Assembly (NCBI RefSeq): GCF_927798095.1
Contig: NZ_CAKMMF010000013.1
Span: 110,551 to 174,550, forward strand
Origin: Paenibacillus plantiphilus
GTDB lineage: Bacteria > Bacillota > Bacilli > Paenibacillales > Paenibacillaceae
Length of the DNA stretch: 64,000 nucleotides
Reading direction: 5' to 3'
Positions within the stretch are counted from its first letter, which is position 1. Each line of letters opens with the position of its first letter. Shown in pieces: positions 51,964 through 61,607 of the stretch. Below the pieces are notes generated by a model that was not told the origin of the DNA, did no database searches, and saw nothing but the letters and a program-made list of their open reading frames with translations. A program made the position numbers and the translations under genes.

Positions 51964-54539
51964 TCGCCAAAGTAATCGTTGATGTTCCCAGCAGGCAGAC
52001 TGACCGGCCATTCGATTATAACGTACCGGCCAGACTGGAAGGCTGGGTGGAAATTGGCAGCAGAGTAGGCGTTCCTTTCGGAGGACGTGTCGTTCAGGGC
52101 TTTGTAATCGGACTGGCGCCGTTCACCGATGTCGATGTGTCCAAGCTGAAGCCCATTTCAGAGCTCCTTGACCATTCGCCGCCGCTATCGCCAGATCTGA
52201 TTGAACTCGCGACTTGGATAAGCGGCAAGTACTGCTGCGCCCTTACGACAGCGCTGCAATCGATGATCCCTGCTGCATTGAAGGGGAAGGCGGAAACCTA
52301 TGTCTCCCTCGCGGAAGAGGAAGGCAAGGAAACGTCTGATTTGTTGCCGATCGAATATGATTGGCTGGACTATATAAGACGAAATGGTGGAACGGTCAAG
52401 CTTTCCACGTTGCAAGAACGCTATCCGACAGAGGCTGTCGCCGTCAAGGGTGCGATTAGTGACGGGCTTCTCATAGAACGGGTATCCATTCGCGACCGTC
52501 TAGCAGTTCGCAAAGTGCTGACGGTATTTCCTCCAGAGGATCAAGAAGCAGCGCAAGCGGCGCTGGAAGGTCTTCCGTCCAGAGCGGCAAAACAGCGCGA
52601 GGTGCTGCGCTATATGCTGGCGCATGGAGAGCCGATTGCGCTGCAGCGGCTAGTGGAAGAGGCGCAAACGACGTCAAGCACAGTAAGAGCATTGGCAGAC
52701 AAGGGCTTGATAGTCTTGCGCGAGATAGAGCATAACCGCGATCCCTATGCGGGACGGTCATTCATGCAAACGACTGCGATGTCTTTGACAGCTGAGCAGC
52801 AGGCTGTTTACGGCGAGATTTCTTCTGCAGTAGATGCCGGGGATTCCCGTGTGTTCTTGCTGCATGGCGTGACGGGAAGCGGCAAAACAGAAGTTTATTT
52901 GCAGTCGATCCAGCATTGCTTGCAGCATGAGCGGCAAGCGATCGTTCTAGTGCCCGAAATCGCGCTGACCCCGCAGATGGTGGAGCGGTTTAAAGGCAGA
53001 TTCGGCGATGCGGTTGCCGTTCTGCACAGCCGTCTGTCCAATGGAGAGCGTTATGACGAGTGGCGCAAAATTCGTGAACGCAGAGCGCAGGTTGCAGTGG
53101 GCGCGCGATCGGCGATCTTTGCTCCATTCCAGCGCATCGGACTCATTATTATCGATGAGGAGCATGAATCTTCTTATAAGCAGGAGGAGAGCCCGAAGTA
53201 CCATGCTCGCGATGTCGCAGTGAGAAGAGCAAGACAGCATGGCGCGGTCGTTGTGCTCGGTTCTGCGACGCCATCGCTCGAAAGCTATGCAGCAGCTTCC
53301 AGAAGCGGCACTGCGATTGAACGAGCTTCTGCCGAGAAGGCGGCAGCTCCAGCAGCAGCCTCAGGAGGCGGCGTGACAGAGAGCAGCGGGGCTGTCGGAT
53401 CGGGACGCCCGCCAGCACTGCTCCCGATGCCTCATCGAGTTGGCGGCCGGCCGCTTCCAGAGGTTCAGCTCGTTGACATGCGGGAAGAGCTCAAGAACGG
53501 CAATCGTTCGATGTTCAGCCGACAGCTTCATGAAGCGTTGGCCGTGCGTCTGGAGAGGGGCGAGCAATCGGTTCTGCTGCTTAACAGACGCGGACATTCT
53601 ACCTTCGTGATGTGCCGTTCATGCGGCTATACGGCGTTATGTCCGCATTGTGACATATCGCTAACCTTTCATCAGAAGTCCCGGGCGCTTCGCTGCCATT
53701 ATTGCGGGCATGCGGAGCTTGCGCCGACACAATGCCCTTCCTGCGAAAGCGAGCATATCCGCTTCTTCGGAACAGGCACTCAGCGCGTGGAAGAGGAATT
53801 GTCGAAGCTGTTCCCTGGTATTCGGGTCATTCGAATGGATGTCGATACGACCACAGAGAAGGGTTCGCATGAGAAGTGGCTGACCATGTTCGGAGATCGT
53901 CAAGCAGATGTGCTGCTTGGCACACAAATGGTCGCCAAAGGTCTTGATTTTCCATATGTTACATTAGTGGGCGTTATCGCGGCAGATACTTCATTGCATT
54001 TGCCGGATTTTCGAGCTGCGGAGAAGACGTTTCAGCTGCTGACGCAGGTTGCGGGACGTGCGGGCAGACATGAGCTTCCTGGCGAGGTTATTATTCAAAC
54101 CTACAATCCAGAGCACGCTGCAATTATTGCGGCGCAGCATCACGATTTTGCGGCATTTGTCTCTGCTGAGCTGAAGCATAGGCAGGTGATGTCCTATCCG
54201 CCTTATTGTCGACTCATCTTGATCACGTTATCTCATGAAGCGCTGCCTCTGTTATTGACGACAGGAGAGCAGCTGGCTGCCAAGCTTCGACAGGGGGTGG
54301 CGGATTCAGGAATCACATCATCAGACAATTCGGACGGGAGATTCATTGATATACTTGGACCTGTAGCCTCTCCGATTCCGAGAATGAAGGATCGCTATCG
54401 ATTTCAATGTATGTTAAAATATCGTGGGAACATTGACGCGACCGGCATTCTTCAAGCTGCCATCCGTGCAATTTCGGACCGAAACGGAGTACCCCCGGTG
54501 GGAATAAGCGTGGATGTTGATCCACAGGTTATTTTATAG
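51960..54539 (+). CDS. priA: Primosomal replication-restart helicase PriA
   Basis: An 859-aa superfamily 2 helicase that reloads the replisome at stalled forks. The N-terminal DNA-binding part begins VDVPSRQTDRPFDYNVPARL, Walker A is LLHGVTGSGKTEVY (about 300), the DEEH box is IIDEEHESSYKQEESP, and the zinc-binding cysteines are in MCRSCGYTALCPHCDIS and CHYCGH, CPSCES. It is longer than B. subtilis PriA (about 805). The extra is an Ala/Gly/Ser-rich insert of about 50 residues (about 440-490) between motifs. It starts inside the coaBC stop (ATGA overlap), as in Bacillus. Confidence 0.95.
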   Translation: MIAKVIVDVPSRQTDRPFDYNVPARLEGWVEIGSRVGVPFGGRVVQGFVIGLAPFTDVDVSKLKPISELLDHSPPLSPDLIELATWISGKYCCALTTALQSMIPAALKGKAETYVSLAEEEGKETSDLLPIEYDWLDYIRRNGGTVKLSTLQERYPTEAVAVKGAISDGLLIERVSIRDRLAVRKVLTVFPPEDQEAAQAALEGLPSRAAKQREVLRYMLAHGEPIALQRLVEEAQTTSSTVRALADKGLIVLREIEHNRDPYAGRSFMQTTAMSLTAEQQAVYGEISSAVDAGDSRVFLLHGVTGSGKTEVYLQSIQHCLQHERQAIVLVPEIALTPQMVERFKGRFGDAVAVLHSRLSNGERYDEWRKIRERRAQVAVGARSAIFAPFQRIGLIIIDEEHESSYKQEESPKYHARDVAVRRARQHGAVVVLGSATPSLESYAAASRSGTAIERASAEKAAAPAAASGGGVTESSGAVGSGRPPALLPMPHRVGGRPLPEVQLVDMREELKNGNRSMFSRQLHEALAVRLERGEQSVLLLNRRGHSTFVMCRSCGYTALCPHCDISLTFHQKSRALRCHYCGHAELAPTQCPSCESEHIRFFGTGTQRVEEELSKLFPGIRVIRMDVDTTTEKGSHEKWLTMFGDRQADVLLGTQMVAKGLDFPYVTLVGVIAADTSLHLPDFRAAEKTFQLLTQVAGRAGRHELPGEVIIQTYNPEHAAIIAAQHHDFAAFVSAELKHRQVMSYPPYCRLILITLSHEALPLLLTTGEQLAAKLRQGVADSGITSSDNSDGRFIDILGPVASPIPRMKDRYRFQCMLKYRGNIDATGILQAAIRAISDRNGVPPVGISVDVDPQVIL

Positions 54540-54683
54540 ATAATGGTTAGGCTGTCCTCTTCCGGCGAAGAGGCCGGTGTGGTCGGCCGACCGCCGTCAT
54601 GCAGCGAAACACCGCATGTTGGGAGCTGCGCGCGGTGCGCTGAATGTGCAGCCATGTACAAAATTTTAGTAGGAGGAACGGCG
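54540..54683 (+). other. Structured 144-bp gap between priA and def
   Basis: It contains CTCTTC-cggc-GAAGAG (54557-54572), a perfect palindrome GGTCGGCCGACC (54581-54592) and a further GC-rich part. A frame to def runs through it but has no start with a ribosome site, so the gap is called non-coding. It may be an RNA processing or attenuation region. Confidence 0.4.
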
Positions 54684-55169
54684 ATGGCGATTAAGTTTAT
54701 AGTGAAAGATCCAGATTCTATCCTTCGCGAGAAGGCAATGACTGTAACGAAATTTAATGCGAATCTTCATAAATTGCTTAACGATATGGCTGAGACGATG
54801 TATGATGCCGAAGGCGTAGGACTTGCAGCGCCGCAGATTGGCATATCCAAGCGCGTAATCGTTGTTGATGTGGGTGATGAGAGCGGACTGATCGAAATGG
54901 TCAATCCTGAGATAATCGAGAAGGAAGGCGAGCAGCTCGGACCGGAGGGCTGTCTCAGCATACCTGACCTGAATGGCGATGTACGTCGTGCACAGCGCAT
55001 TAAGCTGAGAGGCTTTGACCGCAATGGCGCGGCTTTTGAGATGGAGGCAACTGATTTTCTGGCGCGTGCTTTCCAGCATGAGGTGGATCATCTGAACGGT
55101 GTCTTATTCACTGATATTGCGGATTCGATCTACGATGCGGCAGTCCGCGCGCGCAAGCACGAGGAGTGA
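54684..55169 (+). CDS. def: Peptide deformylase
   Basis: A 161-aa metalloenzyme that removes the formyl group from new peptides. The three motifs are intact: GVGLAAPQIG (about 44-53), EGCLSIP (about 89-95) and QHEVDHLNG (about 132-140), the last giving the metal-binding histidines. TAGGAGG lies 7 nt before ATG 54684. The formylating enzyme gene follows 4 bp later, an obvious functional pair. Length matches type 1 enzymes. Confidence 0.96.
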   Translation: MAIKFIVKDPDSILREKAMTVTKFNANLHKLLNDMAETMYDAEGVGLAAPQIGISKRVIVVDVGDESGLIEMVNPEIIEKEGEQLGPEGCLSIPDLNGDVRRAQRIKLRGFDRNGAAFEMEATDFLARAFQHEVDHLNGVLFTDIADSIYDAAVRARKHEE

Positions 55170-55173
55170 TGGG

Positions 55174-56124
55174 ATGAGAATTATTTTTATGGGAACACCT
55201 GATTTTGCTGTACCATCCTTGCAGGCTTTAATCGGGGCAGGACATGAAGTGGTTCTGGTTGTCACGCAGCCGGATCGTCCCAAGGGACGCAAAAAAACGA
55301 TGACACCGCCTCCGGTGAAGGAAGCGGCGCTTCTGCACGGCCTGCCCGTGGAGCAGCCTGAGCGGCTTAGGAGCTCAGATACAGTATCGTCAATTGCAGC
55401 ACTCAATCCTGATCTGATCATTACAGCTGCCTATGGACAAATTTTGCCCAAAGCTGTTCTGGAAGTGCCGCGGCTTGGATGTGTGAATGTGCACGGATCG
55501 CTGCTGCCCCGATATCGCGGAGGAGCGCCGATTCAACGTTCCATTATGAATGGCGAGCAAGTGACGGGAGTAACGATCATGTATATGGCAGAGGGTCTGG
55601 ATACAGGCGACATGATAAGCAGAGTCGAATTGCCGATTAGTGATGAGGATACTTCAGGGACGATGTTCGAGAAGCTTAGCGCTGCCGGCGCGGAGCTCTT
55701 AATGGCAACACTGCCTTCAATAGAAGACGGCACTGTGCAGGCTGCTGTTCAGAATGAGGCGGACGCCACTTATGCGCCTAATCTAACCCGCGAGGATGAG
55801 CGGATCAATTGGAGCGGCTCTGCCCGCTCGATCTTCAATCAAGTGCGAGGATTGTCGCCGATGGCTGGCGCGTTCACCCTGTGGAATGGAGAAACGTTCA
55901 AGCTGTGGGCTTGTCAAATCATCGAAGCGAAGAAAGACGGAGCTGATGTGCAGCCAGGAACGGTTATAGATGCGAGCAGCGAGGGAATTCTGGTCGGAAC
56001 TGGCGATGGACTGCTGCTGCTTACGACGGTTCAGCCAGCAGGCAAGCGAGCGATGCCAGCGGCCGAGTTCCTCAAGGGCGCGAAGCTGGCGGCTGGTTCG
56101 CAATTCGGCGGTGGCCAATCTTGA
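55174..56124 (+). CDS. fmt: Methionyl-tRNA formyltransferase
   Basis: A 316-aa enzyme that formylates Met-tRNA-fMet for initiation. It opens MRIIFMGTPDFAVPSLQALI, has GCVNVHGSLLPRYRGGAPIQ (His and the catalytic neighbourhood) and ends with the C-terminal tRNA-binding domain (about 205-310). ATG 55174 follows GAGGAG. It sits right after def and overlaps rsmB by 4 bp, so translation is likely coupled along def-fmt-rsmB. Confidence 0.96.
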   Translation: MRIIFMGTPDFAVPSLQALIGAGHEVVLVVTQPDRPKGRKKTMTPPPVKEAALLHGLPVEQPERLRSSDTVSSIAALNPDLIITAAYGQILPKAVLEVPRLGCVNVHGSLLPRYRGGAPIQRSIMNGEQVTGVTIMYMAEGLDTGDMISRVELPISDEDTSGTMFEKLSAAGAELLMATLPSIEDGTVQAAVQNEADATYAPNLTREDERINWSGSARSIFNQVRGLSPMAGAFTLWNGETFKLWACQIIEAKKDGADVQPGTVIDASSEGILVGTGDGLLLLTTVQPAGKRAMPAAEFLKGAKLAAGSQFGGGQS

Positions 56125-57524
56125 GCGGCCAACGAAAGCCCCAGAAGTCGAGGCAGCAGCTTACTGCCCGGGAAGTCGCGCTGCATACCTTGATTAAAGT
56201 AGCGGAGTCCGGCGCATTCAGCAATTTACAGTTGAATCGCACTCTGCAGGAGGCGCAGCTGTCACGTCAGGATGCCGCGCTGGCTACTGAGCTGGTATAC
56301 GGAACGATTCAGCGGCAGCGCACATTGGATTACCGGCTGAACGGTTTGGTGTCCAAGGGATTGGACAAGCTGACGCCATGGGTTCTTCAACTGCTGCGAA
56401 TGAGCGCTTATCAGCTCCTGTTCCTTGATCGTATTCCTGCGCATGCAGCTGTTAATGAAGCGGTCGTTATTGCGAAGCGGCGTGGTCATGCCGGTATATC
56501 TGGCATGGTTAACGGTGTATTGCGCAACATGGAGCGTCAGCTGGCGAGCATGAAGAGCGGAATTGATGAGAAGAACCCTGTGAAGCGGATTGGAATTGGA
56601 CATTCTTATCCAGATTGGCTTGTAGAGCGTTGGATCAGAACGTACGGGGAAGAACAGACCGAGGCGATCTGCGCTTCCAGCAATGAATCGCCGCATGCAA
56701 GCATAAGAGTCAACAGACTGGAAGCAACACGGGATGAGGCCATTCAAGCGCTGGCCGAGGCGGGCTTCGACGCATCGCCTTCCAAGCTGGCGCCGAGCGG
56801 TGTCGTTGTCAGAGGCGGCGGGAATCTGGCGGTGTCGGAGGGGTTCAATAAAGGACTCTGGACGATGCAGGACGAGAGCTCGATGCTTGTGGCCGAGGTT
56901 TGCGCTCCAGCACCTGGCATGACCGTGATGGACTGCTGCGCAGCGCCGGGAGGCAAGACGACACATTTAGCAGAAATCATGAAGGATCAAGGTCGCGTCA
57001 TAGCCAACGATGTTCATCCCCACAAGCGCAAGCTGATTGAAGAACAGGGGGAGCGGCTGCATCTTCGCTCCATTCAAGCTGCGACAGGCGATGCGGGCGA
57101 TCTGGCGAAGCAGCATGGTGAAGGCGGCTTCGATCTGGTTCTATTGGATGCCCCTTGTTCAGGTCTCGGCGTAATCAGGCGAAAGCCGGAAATAAAATGG
57201 ACGAAGACTGCTGGGGATATTCGCGATATTGCAGTGCTTCAGCGAAGATTGCTCCAGGAGGCAGCCAAGCTGGTTCGTCCTGGCGGCAGATTGATCTACA
57301 GCACATGTACGATAGCGGAAGAAGAGAATGAGCTGCAAATCCAAGCATTCCTGGAGAGCAATGCTGATTTCCAGCAGGACTCGGATTGGCCGGAGGAGGT
57401 GCTGGCGCCGCTGCGCCAAGCAGGCGTCATCTCGGCTGCTTCTTTCAAGGGGGACGTCCAGCTGCTTCCGCAGCATTTCGGCAGTGATGGCTTCTATATC
57501 GCTCGTTTGAAACGTGTAAAATAA
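56121..57524 (+). CDS. rsmB: 16S rRNA m5C967 methyltransferase RsmB (Sun)
   Basis: A 467-aa SAM-dependent enzyme. The N-terminal NusB-like domain (about 1-150) is typical (AREVALHTLIKVAESGAFSN). The catalytic part has the SAM site DCCAAPGGKTTHLAE, DAPCSGLGVIRR and the catalytic cysteine in YSTCTIAEEENE. The TTG start at 56121 overlaps the fmt stop, which suggests coupling; its ribosome site is poor. Function from family: one methyl group on 16S rRNA. Confidence 0.94.
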   Translation: MSGQRKPQKSRQQLTAREVALHTLIKVAESGAFSNLQLNRTLQEAQLSRQDAALATELVYGTIQRQRTLDYRLNGLVSKGLDKLTPWVLQLLRMSAYQLLFLDRIPAHAAVNEAVVIAKRRGHAGISGMVNGVLRNMERQLASMKSGIDEKNPVKRIGIGHSYPDWLVERWIRTYGEEQTEAICASSNESPHASIRVNRLEATRDEAIQALAEAGFDASPSKLAPSGVVVRGGGNLAVSEGFNKGLWTMQDESSMLVAEVCAPAPGMTVMDCCAAPGGKTTHLAEIMKDQGRVIANDVHPHKRKLIEEQGERLHLRSIQAATGDAGDLAKQHGEGGFDLVLLDAPCSGLGVIRRKPEIKWTKTAGDIRDIAVLQRRLLQEAAKLVRPGGRLIYSTCTIAEEENELQIQAFLESNADFQQDSDWPEEVLAPLRQAGVISAASFKGDVQLLPQHFGSDGFYIARLKRVK

Positions 57525-57546
57525 GTGCATTTCAACTGAAAAATGA

Positions 57547-57585
57547 ACGCCCATGACGGTCCTGTGGCCTGACATGGGCGTTTGT
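57547..57585 (+). terminator. Possible terminator after rsmB
   Basis: Arms ACGCCCATG (57547-57555) and CATGGGCGT (57573-57581) pair over 9 bp, but only TTTG follows, so it may be partial. rlmN begins 73 bp beyond. Confidence 0.5.
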
Positions 57586-57653
57586 GGTAAAATAAGCGGT
57601 GGCGGTCATGTGGTCCGCCCAATTCCAATTTAATAGAAAACAGGTGTGAAACG

Positions 57654-58700
57654 ATGAAACCGTTCATCTACGACTATACGTTAGAACAGCTTCAAGATTG
57701 GATGAAACAAAATGGCGAGCCTGCTTTTCGCGGAGGCCAGCTGTTTGATTGGCTCTATGTGAAGCGGGTCATGAGCTTTGAGGAGATGACGAATCTGTCC
57801 AAGGCGCTGCGTGAGAAGCTTGAGGAGCAGTTCAGCTTTGTGACGCTTTCTGAGATTACGAAGTTTGAATCGAAGGACGGGACAGTCAAATTTCTGTTCG
57901 GGCTTCACGACAATCATGCGATCGAGACCGTCATTATGCGTCACAGCTACGGCAACAGTATCTGTGTCACGACGCAGGTCGGCTGCAGAATCGGCTGCAC
58001 CTTCTGTGCGTCAACGCTTGGCGGCTTGAAACGTAATTTGACCGCAGGGGAGATTGTCGCTCAGGTCGTTCAAGCGCAGCAAATGCTGGATGCAACGAAT
58101 GAGCGAGTGTCCAGTATCGTTATAATGGGATCGGGCGAGCCCTTCGAGAACTATGACGCAACGATGGCTTTTCTCCGTATTATGATTCATGAGAAAGGCT
58201 TGAATATCGGCCAGCGCCATATCACTGTCTCGACGAGCGGCATTGTGCCAAGCATCTACAAGTTCGCCGAAGAGAATACGCAGATTAATCTTGCGATCTC
58301 CATTCATGCACCCAATGATAAACTCCGCTCCAAGCTGATGCCGGTGAACCGGAGATACCCGTTCGAGGAAGTGATGGATGCTTGCCATGCCTACATTGCC
58401 AAGACAGGTCGCCGGATTACTTTTGAATATGCGCTCATAGGCGGTGTGAATGACGGCAGCGAACATGCCCAGGAGCTTGCTGATGTCCTTCATGGCATGC
58501 TGTGCCATGTTAATCTCATTCCGGTCAATCATGTGCCGGAGCGCGATTATGTGCGTACGCCGCGCGAGCAAATTTTTGAATTTCACCGCATCCTTGAACA
58601 GAACAAGATCAATGCAACGATCCGCAGAGAGCAAGGTCATGATATCGCAGCAGCGTGCGGACAACTACGAGCTAAACATATGGAGTCTACTGCGGGGTGA
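57654..58700 (+). CDS. rlmN: Dual-specificity RNA methyltransferase RlmN
   Basis: A 348-aa radical-SAM enzyme that methylates A2503 of 23S rRNA and A37 of some tRNAs. The radical-SAM cysteines lie in [17 protein letters not shown]. Catalytic and partner residues are seen in the [14 protein letters not shown] stretch, and a cysteine near the end in [10 protein letters not shown]. Length and motifs are usual. The upstream GTGTGAAACG carries no strong ribosome site. It is followed 8 bp later by stp. Confidence 0.95.
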   Translation: MKPFIYDYTLEQLQDWMKQNGEPAFRGGQLFDWLYVKRVMSFEEMTNLSKALREKLEEQFSFVTLSEITKFESKDGTVKFLFGLHDNHAIETVIMRHSYGNSICVTTQVGCRIGCTFCASTLGGLKRNLTAGEIVAQVVQAQQMLDATNERVSSIVIMGSGEPFENYDATMAFLRIMIHEKGLNIGQRHITVSTSGIVPSIYKFAEENTQINLAISIHAPNDKLRSKLMPVNRRYPFEEVMDACHAYIAKTGRRITFEYALIGGVNDGSEHAQELADVLHGMLCHVNLIPVNHVPERDYVRTPREQIFEFHRILEQNKINATIRREQGHDIAAACGQLRAKHMESTAG

Positions 58701-58707
58701 TCTGGTA

Positions 58708-59472
58708 ATGAGAATGGCTTATCGAAGCGATATCGGGCGGATCCGGCTTGTTAATGAGGATCGCGCTTGGGCAGAAAAGACGGATTCGAATATGATAGTG
58801 GCCATCGTCGCCGATGGGATGGGAGGCCATCAAGCCGGCGACGTGGCAAGCCAGCTAGCTGTCGACACCTTTCGCGAAGCGCTGCAAGGGAGCTCATCGA
58901 CGCTAACGCTGGAAGAGCGCAAAACACTTGTTCGTCAAGCGATTCTTCAAGCCAATGAAACGGTTTATGGCATGGCTTCGAGCAACAAGCAATATCATAA
59001 TATGGGGACAACGGTGGTTGCAGCGCTGCTGCAGCCTGATAATGGCGTAGTCGGTCATATTGGCGATAGTCGAGCGTACAAATGGAGAGATGGTGTACTC
59101 TCTCAATTGACAGAGGATCACACGCTGGTGAATGAACTGGTCAAATCAGGACAGATAACACCAGCGGAAGCTGTGCATCACCCGCGACGCAATGTATTGA
59201 CAAGAGCGCTAGGAACCGATGAGCTGGTTGAGGTGGATGTCAGAGGAATATCATGGGCGCCGGACGACCTGCTTCTACTATGCAGCGACGGCTTGACGAC
59301 CATGGTGAGCGAAGAGCAAATTAGTCTGACGCTGCTGGAGAGCGGGCTGGATTTGGATGCCAAAGCGGACAGGCTCGTTGATTTGGCGCTCCAAGCCGGT
59401 GGCGACGATAATATAACCGTCGTTCTGCTGCATCATGCCGACGACACAGTGCAAGAGGAGTGTGCGACATGA
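58708..59472 (+). CDS. stp: PP2C-type Ser/Thr phosphatase Stp (PrpC)
   Basis: A 254-aa metal-dependent phosphatase that reverses PrkC phosphorylation. Motifs are RLVNEDRAW near the start, VADGMGGHQAGDVAS (metal aspartate), GDSRAYKWRDG, LLLCSDGLT and GGDDNITVVLL. GGGGTGAT lies upstream of ATG 58708; an earlier frame to 58450 overlaps rlmN and is not used. The stop is inside the prkC start (ATGA overlap), so the kinase and phosphatase are made together. Confidence 0.95.
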   Translation: MRMAYRSDIGRIRLVNEDRAWAEKTDSNMIVAIVADGMGGHQAGDVASQLAVDTFREALQGSSSTLTLEERKTLVRQAILQANETVYGMASSNKQYHNMGTTVVAALLQPDNGVVGHIGDSRAYKWRDGVLSQLTEDHTLVNELVKSGQITPAEAVHHPRRNVLTRALGTDELVEVDVRGISWAPDDLLLLCSDGLTTMVSEEQISLTLLESGLDLDAKADRLVDLALQAGGDDNITVVLLHHADDTVQEECAT

Positions 59473-61607
59473 TTGGACATGAATTAGGCGGGAGATATGA
59501 GATTATTACCCGCATCGGCGGCGGCGGCATGGCACTTGTTTATAAGGCGCATGATGTGCTGCTGAACCGCAATGTCGCTGTCAAGATACTAAGACAGCAG
59601 TTTGTTCATGACGAGGAGTTTATTCGTCGTTTCCGCAGAGAGGCTCAGTCTGCTGCTGCACTGTCTCATCCCAACGTCGTCAGTATTTATGATGTTGGAC
59701 AAGAAGAAGATACACACTACATCGTGATGGAATATGTAGAGGGCAACAATCTGAATGAGATTATTCAGGAGCGCGCGCCCCTGCAGACAGAGGAAGCGGT
59801 TCGAATATCGCTGCAAATATGCGATGCGCTTGAACATGCACATCATAATCAAATTATCCATCGTGACATTAAACCGCATAATATTCTGATCGGGAAGAAT
59901 GGCCGTGTTAAAGTAACCGACTTCGGAATTGCTCGTGCTGTAACGTCCTCTACGATAACACAAACCGGTTCGGTGCTTGGTTCTGTTCATTATTTCTCTC
60001 CAGAGCATGCAAAGGGAATTAGTACAGGGGAGAAGTCCGATATCTATTCCTTAGGAATTGTGCTCTACCAGATGCTTACAGGACAGCTGCCCTTTCTCGG
60101 GGAGAGTCCCATCAGTGTCGCGCTCAAACATTTGCAGGAGACGTTCGAGGAGCCTCGAATCGTCAATTCTTACATACCGCAGAGCGTAGAGAACGTCATA
60201 CTCAAGGCGATGCGGAAAAATCAGAATGAGCGCTATGCTTCAGCAAGCGAGATGCTGCAGGATCTGGAGACCTGTCTGCAGCCTAATCGTCTTAATGAAC
60301 CTAAGATTACGTTCAATAACGATACCTCTGATCTGGATGAGACACGCATTATGCCGGCTATTCGCGGCAGTATTGCTGATACGCTGGCGGCTGCTCCGGG
60401 AGCTGCAGTCCGGAATGACGCGGCGAATGCCCAGCCGGATCAAGAAGAGCGCTGGGACTCCAGCGGGCTTGATGATTCACGCAAGCGCAAATGGGTGAAG
60501 CCAGTTGTAACGGTTGCAACTACATTACTGATCATTGCACTTGTTTTCTGGGGAGCAAGGACAGTGCTTGGATGGTTCGATGAGGAAGAGGTTGAGGTTC
60601 CTTACGTCGTTAATATGACAGAGGTCAAGGCGCGCGAGGCGTTGGAAGCAGTTGGTCTCAAAGTGGAGAATCCTTCTGTGTATATGGAAAAGGAAGGTGT
60701 TCCTAAGGATACCGTATATGACCAATCCATAGCCAATCAACGTGTCAAGGTCGGCGCATTCGTCAAGCTGTTCGTCAGCTCTGGGCCCAAGCTGGAGACA
60801 GTTGAAGATTATAAAGGGCGCGTCTATAGTGAAGTGTACGAAGAACTTATAAGTATGGGCATTGACGGTAACCGCATTGAACAGGTGGAAGATCATAGTG
60901 ATGAGGCCCCTGGCATTATCTTAAAGCAGACACCGGCGCTAGGCGAGTCATTCGATCCGAAAACAGCAACGTTTACCTTTACAGTAAGCAAAGGGAAAGA
61001 AACGTTCCCGATGCCGAAGGTTGTTGGACTTATGGAGAAGGATGCAATCAAGAAGCTGCAAGCCAAGGGTCTGAAAATTGATGAGAATAATATTGTACGG
61101 GAAGAGAGCTACAAACCGGAGGGTGAAGTGCTCGCCCAGCATCCGTATGATGAGGGAGATCCCGTGGCAGAAGGCGCTGAGATTACATTAACGATCAGCT
61201 CGGGCTTGCCTAAGGATGCGCTTGAGTATACGTATAATATTATGATTTCGCCAGCGCAAGCAGGCAAAACGAGCGAAATTCGAATCGTTTACAGCGATGC
61301 CCGCCAAGAGAATGTCGAGTGGGGCAAAAAGAAGATTAAAGACACAAAATCCTTCGAGGTTAAAGTGGTGCTATCGCCGAATACAGAGGCTATGGTAACG
61401 ATATATAGAGACAATCAGCTGGTAGATACCTTTACGAAGACATATGATGAAGTGAAGTCTGGCGATAATTCCATGCCGGAGACAGTTCCAGGTGAAGAGG
61501 AACCGGTAGTTGAGCCGGCTCAGACCGAGGAGATTGAAACTAATGACGGTACAATCCCAGAAGAACAGCAAGGACAGCAAGAACAACCAGAACAACCGGA
61601 ACAGTGA
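59469..61607 (+). CDS. prkC: PASTA-domain Ser/Thr protein kinase PrkC
   Basis: A 712-aa membrane kinase that senses muropeptides and controls germination, wall growth and translation. The kinase domain (about 5-270) has GGGGMALVYKAHD, HRDIKPHNILI and DFGIARAV. A transmembrane helix follows (about 341-362, VVTVATTLLIIALVFWGA). Outside, three PASTA repeats (about 375-600) include EVPYVVNMTEVKAREALEAV and FPMPKVVGLMEKDAIKKLQ, with the middle one less regular. The end is Pro/Glu/Gln-rich. GAGGAG fits ATG 59469. rsgA starts 65 bp before its stop. Confidence 0.95.
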   Translation: MIGHELGGRYEIITRIGGGGMALVYKAHDVLLNRNVAVKILRQQFVHDEEFIRRFRREAQSAAALSHPNVVSIYDVGQEEDTHYIVMEYVEGNNLNEIIQERAPLQTEEAVRISLQICDALEHAHHNQIIHRDIKPHNILIGKNGRVKVTDFGIARAVTSSTITQTGSVLGSVHYFSPEHAKGISTGEKSDIYSLGIVLYQMLTGQLPFLGESPISVALKHLQETFEEPRIVNSYIPQSVENVILKAMRKNQNERYASASEMLQDLETCLQPNRLNEPKITFNNDTSDLDETRIMPAIRGSIADTLAAAPGAAVRNDAANAQPDQEERWDSSGLDDSRKRKWVKPVVTVATTLLIIALVFWGARTVLGWFDEEEVEVPYVVNMTEVKAREALEAVGLKVENPSVYMEKEGVPKDTVYDQSIANQRVKVGAFVKLFVSSGPKLETVEDYKGRVYSEVYEELISMGIDGNRIEQVEDHSDEAPGIILKQTPALGESFDPKTATFTFTVSKGKETFPMPKVVGLMEKDAIKKLQAKGLKIDENNIVREESYKPEGEVLAQHPYDEGDPVAEGAEITLTISSGLPKDALEYTYNIMISPAQAGKTSEIRIVYSDARQENVEWGKKKIKDTKSFEVKVVLSPNTEAMVTIYRDNQLVDTFTKTYDEVKSGDNSMPETVPGEEEPVVEPAQTEEIETNDGTIPEEQQGQQEQPEQPEQ

